Source: CAZUAQ01 sp964618455 (GTDB taxonomy: Bacteria; Planctomycetota; Phycisphaerae; UBA1845; PWPN01). Taken from it: a stretch of DNA of 64,000 nt. Below the pieces are notes generated by a model. The model searched no databases. It was not told where the DNA came from and worked only from the letters and a program-made list of their open reading frames with translations. How positions within the stretch are numbered: position 1 is the stretch's first letter; every line of letters begins with the position of its first letter. The translations under genes and the position numbers were made by a program. The stretch is taken from positions 62,001 through 126,000 of the forward strand of contig CAZUAQ010000008.1 in the NCBI GenBank assembly GCA_964618455.1. Reading direction: 5' to 3'. Below, in pieces: positions 63,367-64,000 of this stretch.

Positions 63367-64000
63367 GTGAAAACACGTGGATTAGGAAGATGGCCGGTAG
63401 CGGCGATGCTGTTACTGGGGATGGCGTGTTCTAACATTGTCGCAGAGACGCTTTTTGTTTCGCCCACCGGCAACGATTCCCAAGATGGCTCGAGTTGGAC
63501 TCTGGCAAAGCAAACCGTGCAAGCTGGACTCTCTGCGGCAACATCGGGAGATCAGGTCTGGGTAGCCAAGGGGATATACACGGAGAACATCACGCTGACT
63601 GTCGGTGTCGGCCTTTACGGCGGGTTTTCTGGAAGTGAGGATCCCTCCACTTATGATCCGGCAGATCGTGATTTTGAGACGAACGAGACCGTGATCGACG
63701 GCAATCAATCCGGGAGCGTGGTACTCAGTCCAGCTAGCGCGACATCGGATACGCTTATCGATGGATTCACCCTCCGCAACGGCGATGCGACACGCGGTGG
63801 GGGACTATACGTCCAAGGATCGCCCACTATTGCTAACAATACCATTACTCAGAACAAGGCTCGCCATGAATCAAGCAATGTGTACGGTGGCGGGATCTAC
63901 TGTTATCAATCGAACGTCACGATCATAAACAACACAATCTCAGTGAATGAGACCGACGCCGTCCTCGGTTTCTCTGAGTATGGTGGCGGAATCTACTGCG
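63367..64000 (+). CDS. Right-handed beta-helix exported protein (cut by window edge)
   Basis: The N-terminal 211 codons of an open-ended frame. It starts with GTG at 63367 (AGGGG nine bases upstream). The signal is LGRWPVAAMLLLGMACSNIV, ending near VAE-T (or lipidated at C21). After the signal come pectate-lyase-like features: SPTGNDSQDGSSW, GDQVWVAKGIYTENITLT, GLYGGFSGSEDPSTYDPADR, TLIDGFTLRNGDA, GGGLYVQGSPTIANNTITQN and GGGIYCYQSNVTIINNTISV. These are parallel beta-helix coils as in polysaccharide-binding or lyase-like surface proteins. The gene and its leader are visibly more AT-rich than the rest of the window. Confidence 0.78.
   Translation, partial: MKTRGLGRWPVAAMLLLGMACSNIVAETLFVSPTGNDSQDGSSWTLAKQTVQAGLSAATSGDQVWVAKGIYTENITLTVGVGLYGGFSGSEDPSTYDPADRDFETNETVIDGNQSGSVVLSPASATSDTLIDGFTLRNGDATRGGGLYVQGSPTIANNTITQNKARHESSNVYGGGIYCYQSNVTIINNTISVNETDAVLGFSEYGGGIYC

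Overview
The window is 64 kb of GC-rich bacterial chromosome, and its gene content points to a planctomycete-like organism, most likely a phycisphaera-type lineage. The indicators are a secreted protein ending in a dockerin-like EF-hand pair, a PEP-CTERM protein, a thermolysin-type protease carrying a long thrombospondin type-3 calcium array, a DUF1080-ThuA fusion, exported Gfo/Idh/MocA dehydrogenase-like proteins, pseudopilin-like C-terminal modules, and a eukaryote-like (type 2) isoleucyl-tRNA synthetase. This assignment is inferred from gene families only. I found 46 protein genes. I saw no rRNA, tRNA, CRISPR array, insertion sequence or phage genes.

Layout. 1-5.6 kb: the first part of ileS (cut by the left edge), a VapBC-type toxin-antitoxin pair, an exported Gfo/Idh protein overlapping a formyltransferase-fold gene, a BtpA-family gene and a GroES-like gene. 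5.8-13.6 kb: a GH15 glycosidase, a small membrane protein translationally coupled to an iron-sulfur (6-4) photolyase, a Nif3-like protein, a UvrB/UvrC-motif protein, an exported redoxin and an SseB-like protein. 13.7-29.8 kb: mainly large exported, carbohydrate-related proteins (dockerin protein, alpha/alpha-toroid proteins, TIM-barrel protein, DUF1080-ThuA), plus a methyltransferase, a lipoprotein, an aminotransferase and a large membrane protein.

29.8-38.3 kb: an ECF sigma factor with a membrane-anchored putative anti-sigma and a coiled-coil exported partner, a Gfo/Idh homologue that lacks the catalytic EKP lysine, a TPR protein, a paralogue of the large membrane protein, a PEP-CTERM protein and an enolase-superfamily dehydratase. 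38.8-47.4 kb: two giant surface proteins, an M4 protease with calcium-binding repeats and a lipoprotein with two PKD and nine Ig-like repeats. 47.5-54 kb: a minus-strand operon for a heparinase II/III-like lyase, a GT-C membrane glycosyltransferase and a PfkB kinase, then two small exported proteins. 54.1-64 kb: an ArsR repressor with a clear promoter/operator, an exported arsenate-reductase-like phosphatase, an MFS transporter, an NrnA-type DHH phosphoesterase, an orphan PqqD-like protein, two DUF3352-like proteins (one fused to a pseudopilin-like module), and a right-handed beta-helix protein cut by the right edge.

The cell appears to invest heavily in exported proteins that bind, cut and oxidise polysaccharides, with cytoplasmic sugar enzymes (PfkB kinase, enolase-superfamily dehydratase, Gfo/Idh proteins) alongside. 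The best leads for undescribed biology are the ECF/anti-sigma/coiled-coil unit, the membrane protein coupled to the photolyase, the two possible starts of the arsenate-reductase-like gene, the fusion of a DUF3352-like domain to a pseudopilin module, and the heparinase operon whose exported lyase carries a four-cysteine zinc-ribbon-like insert.
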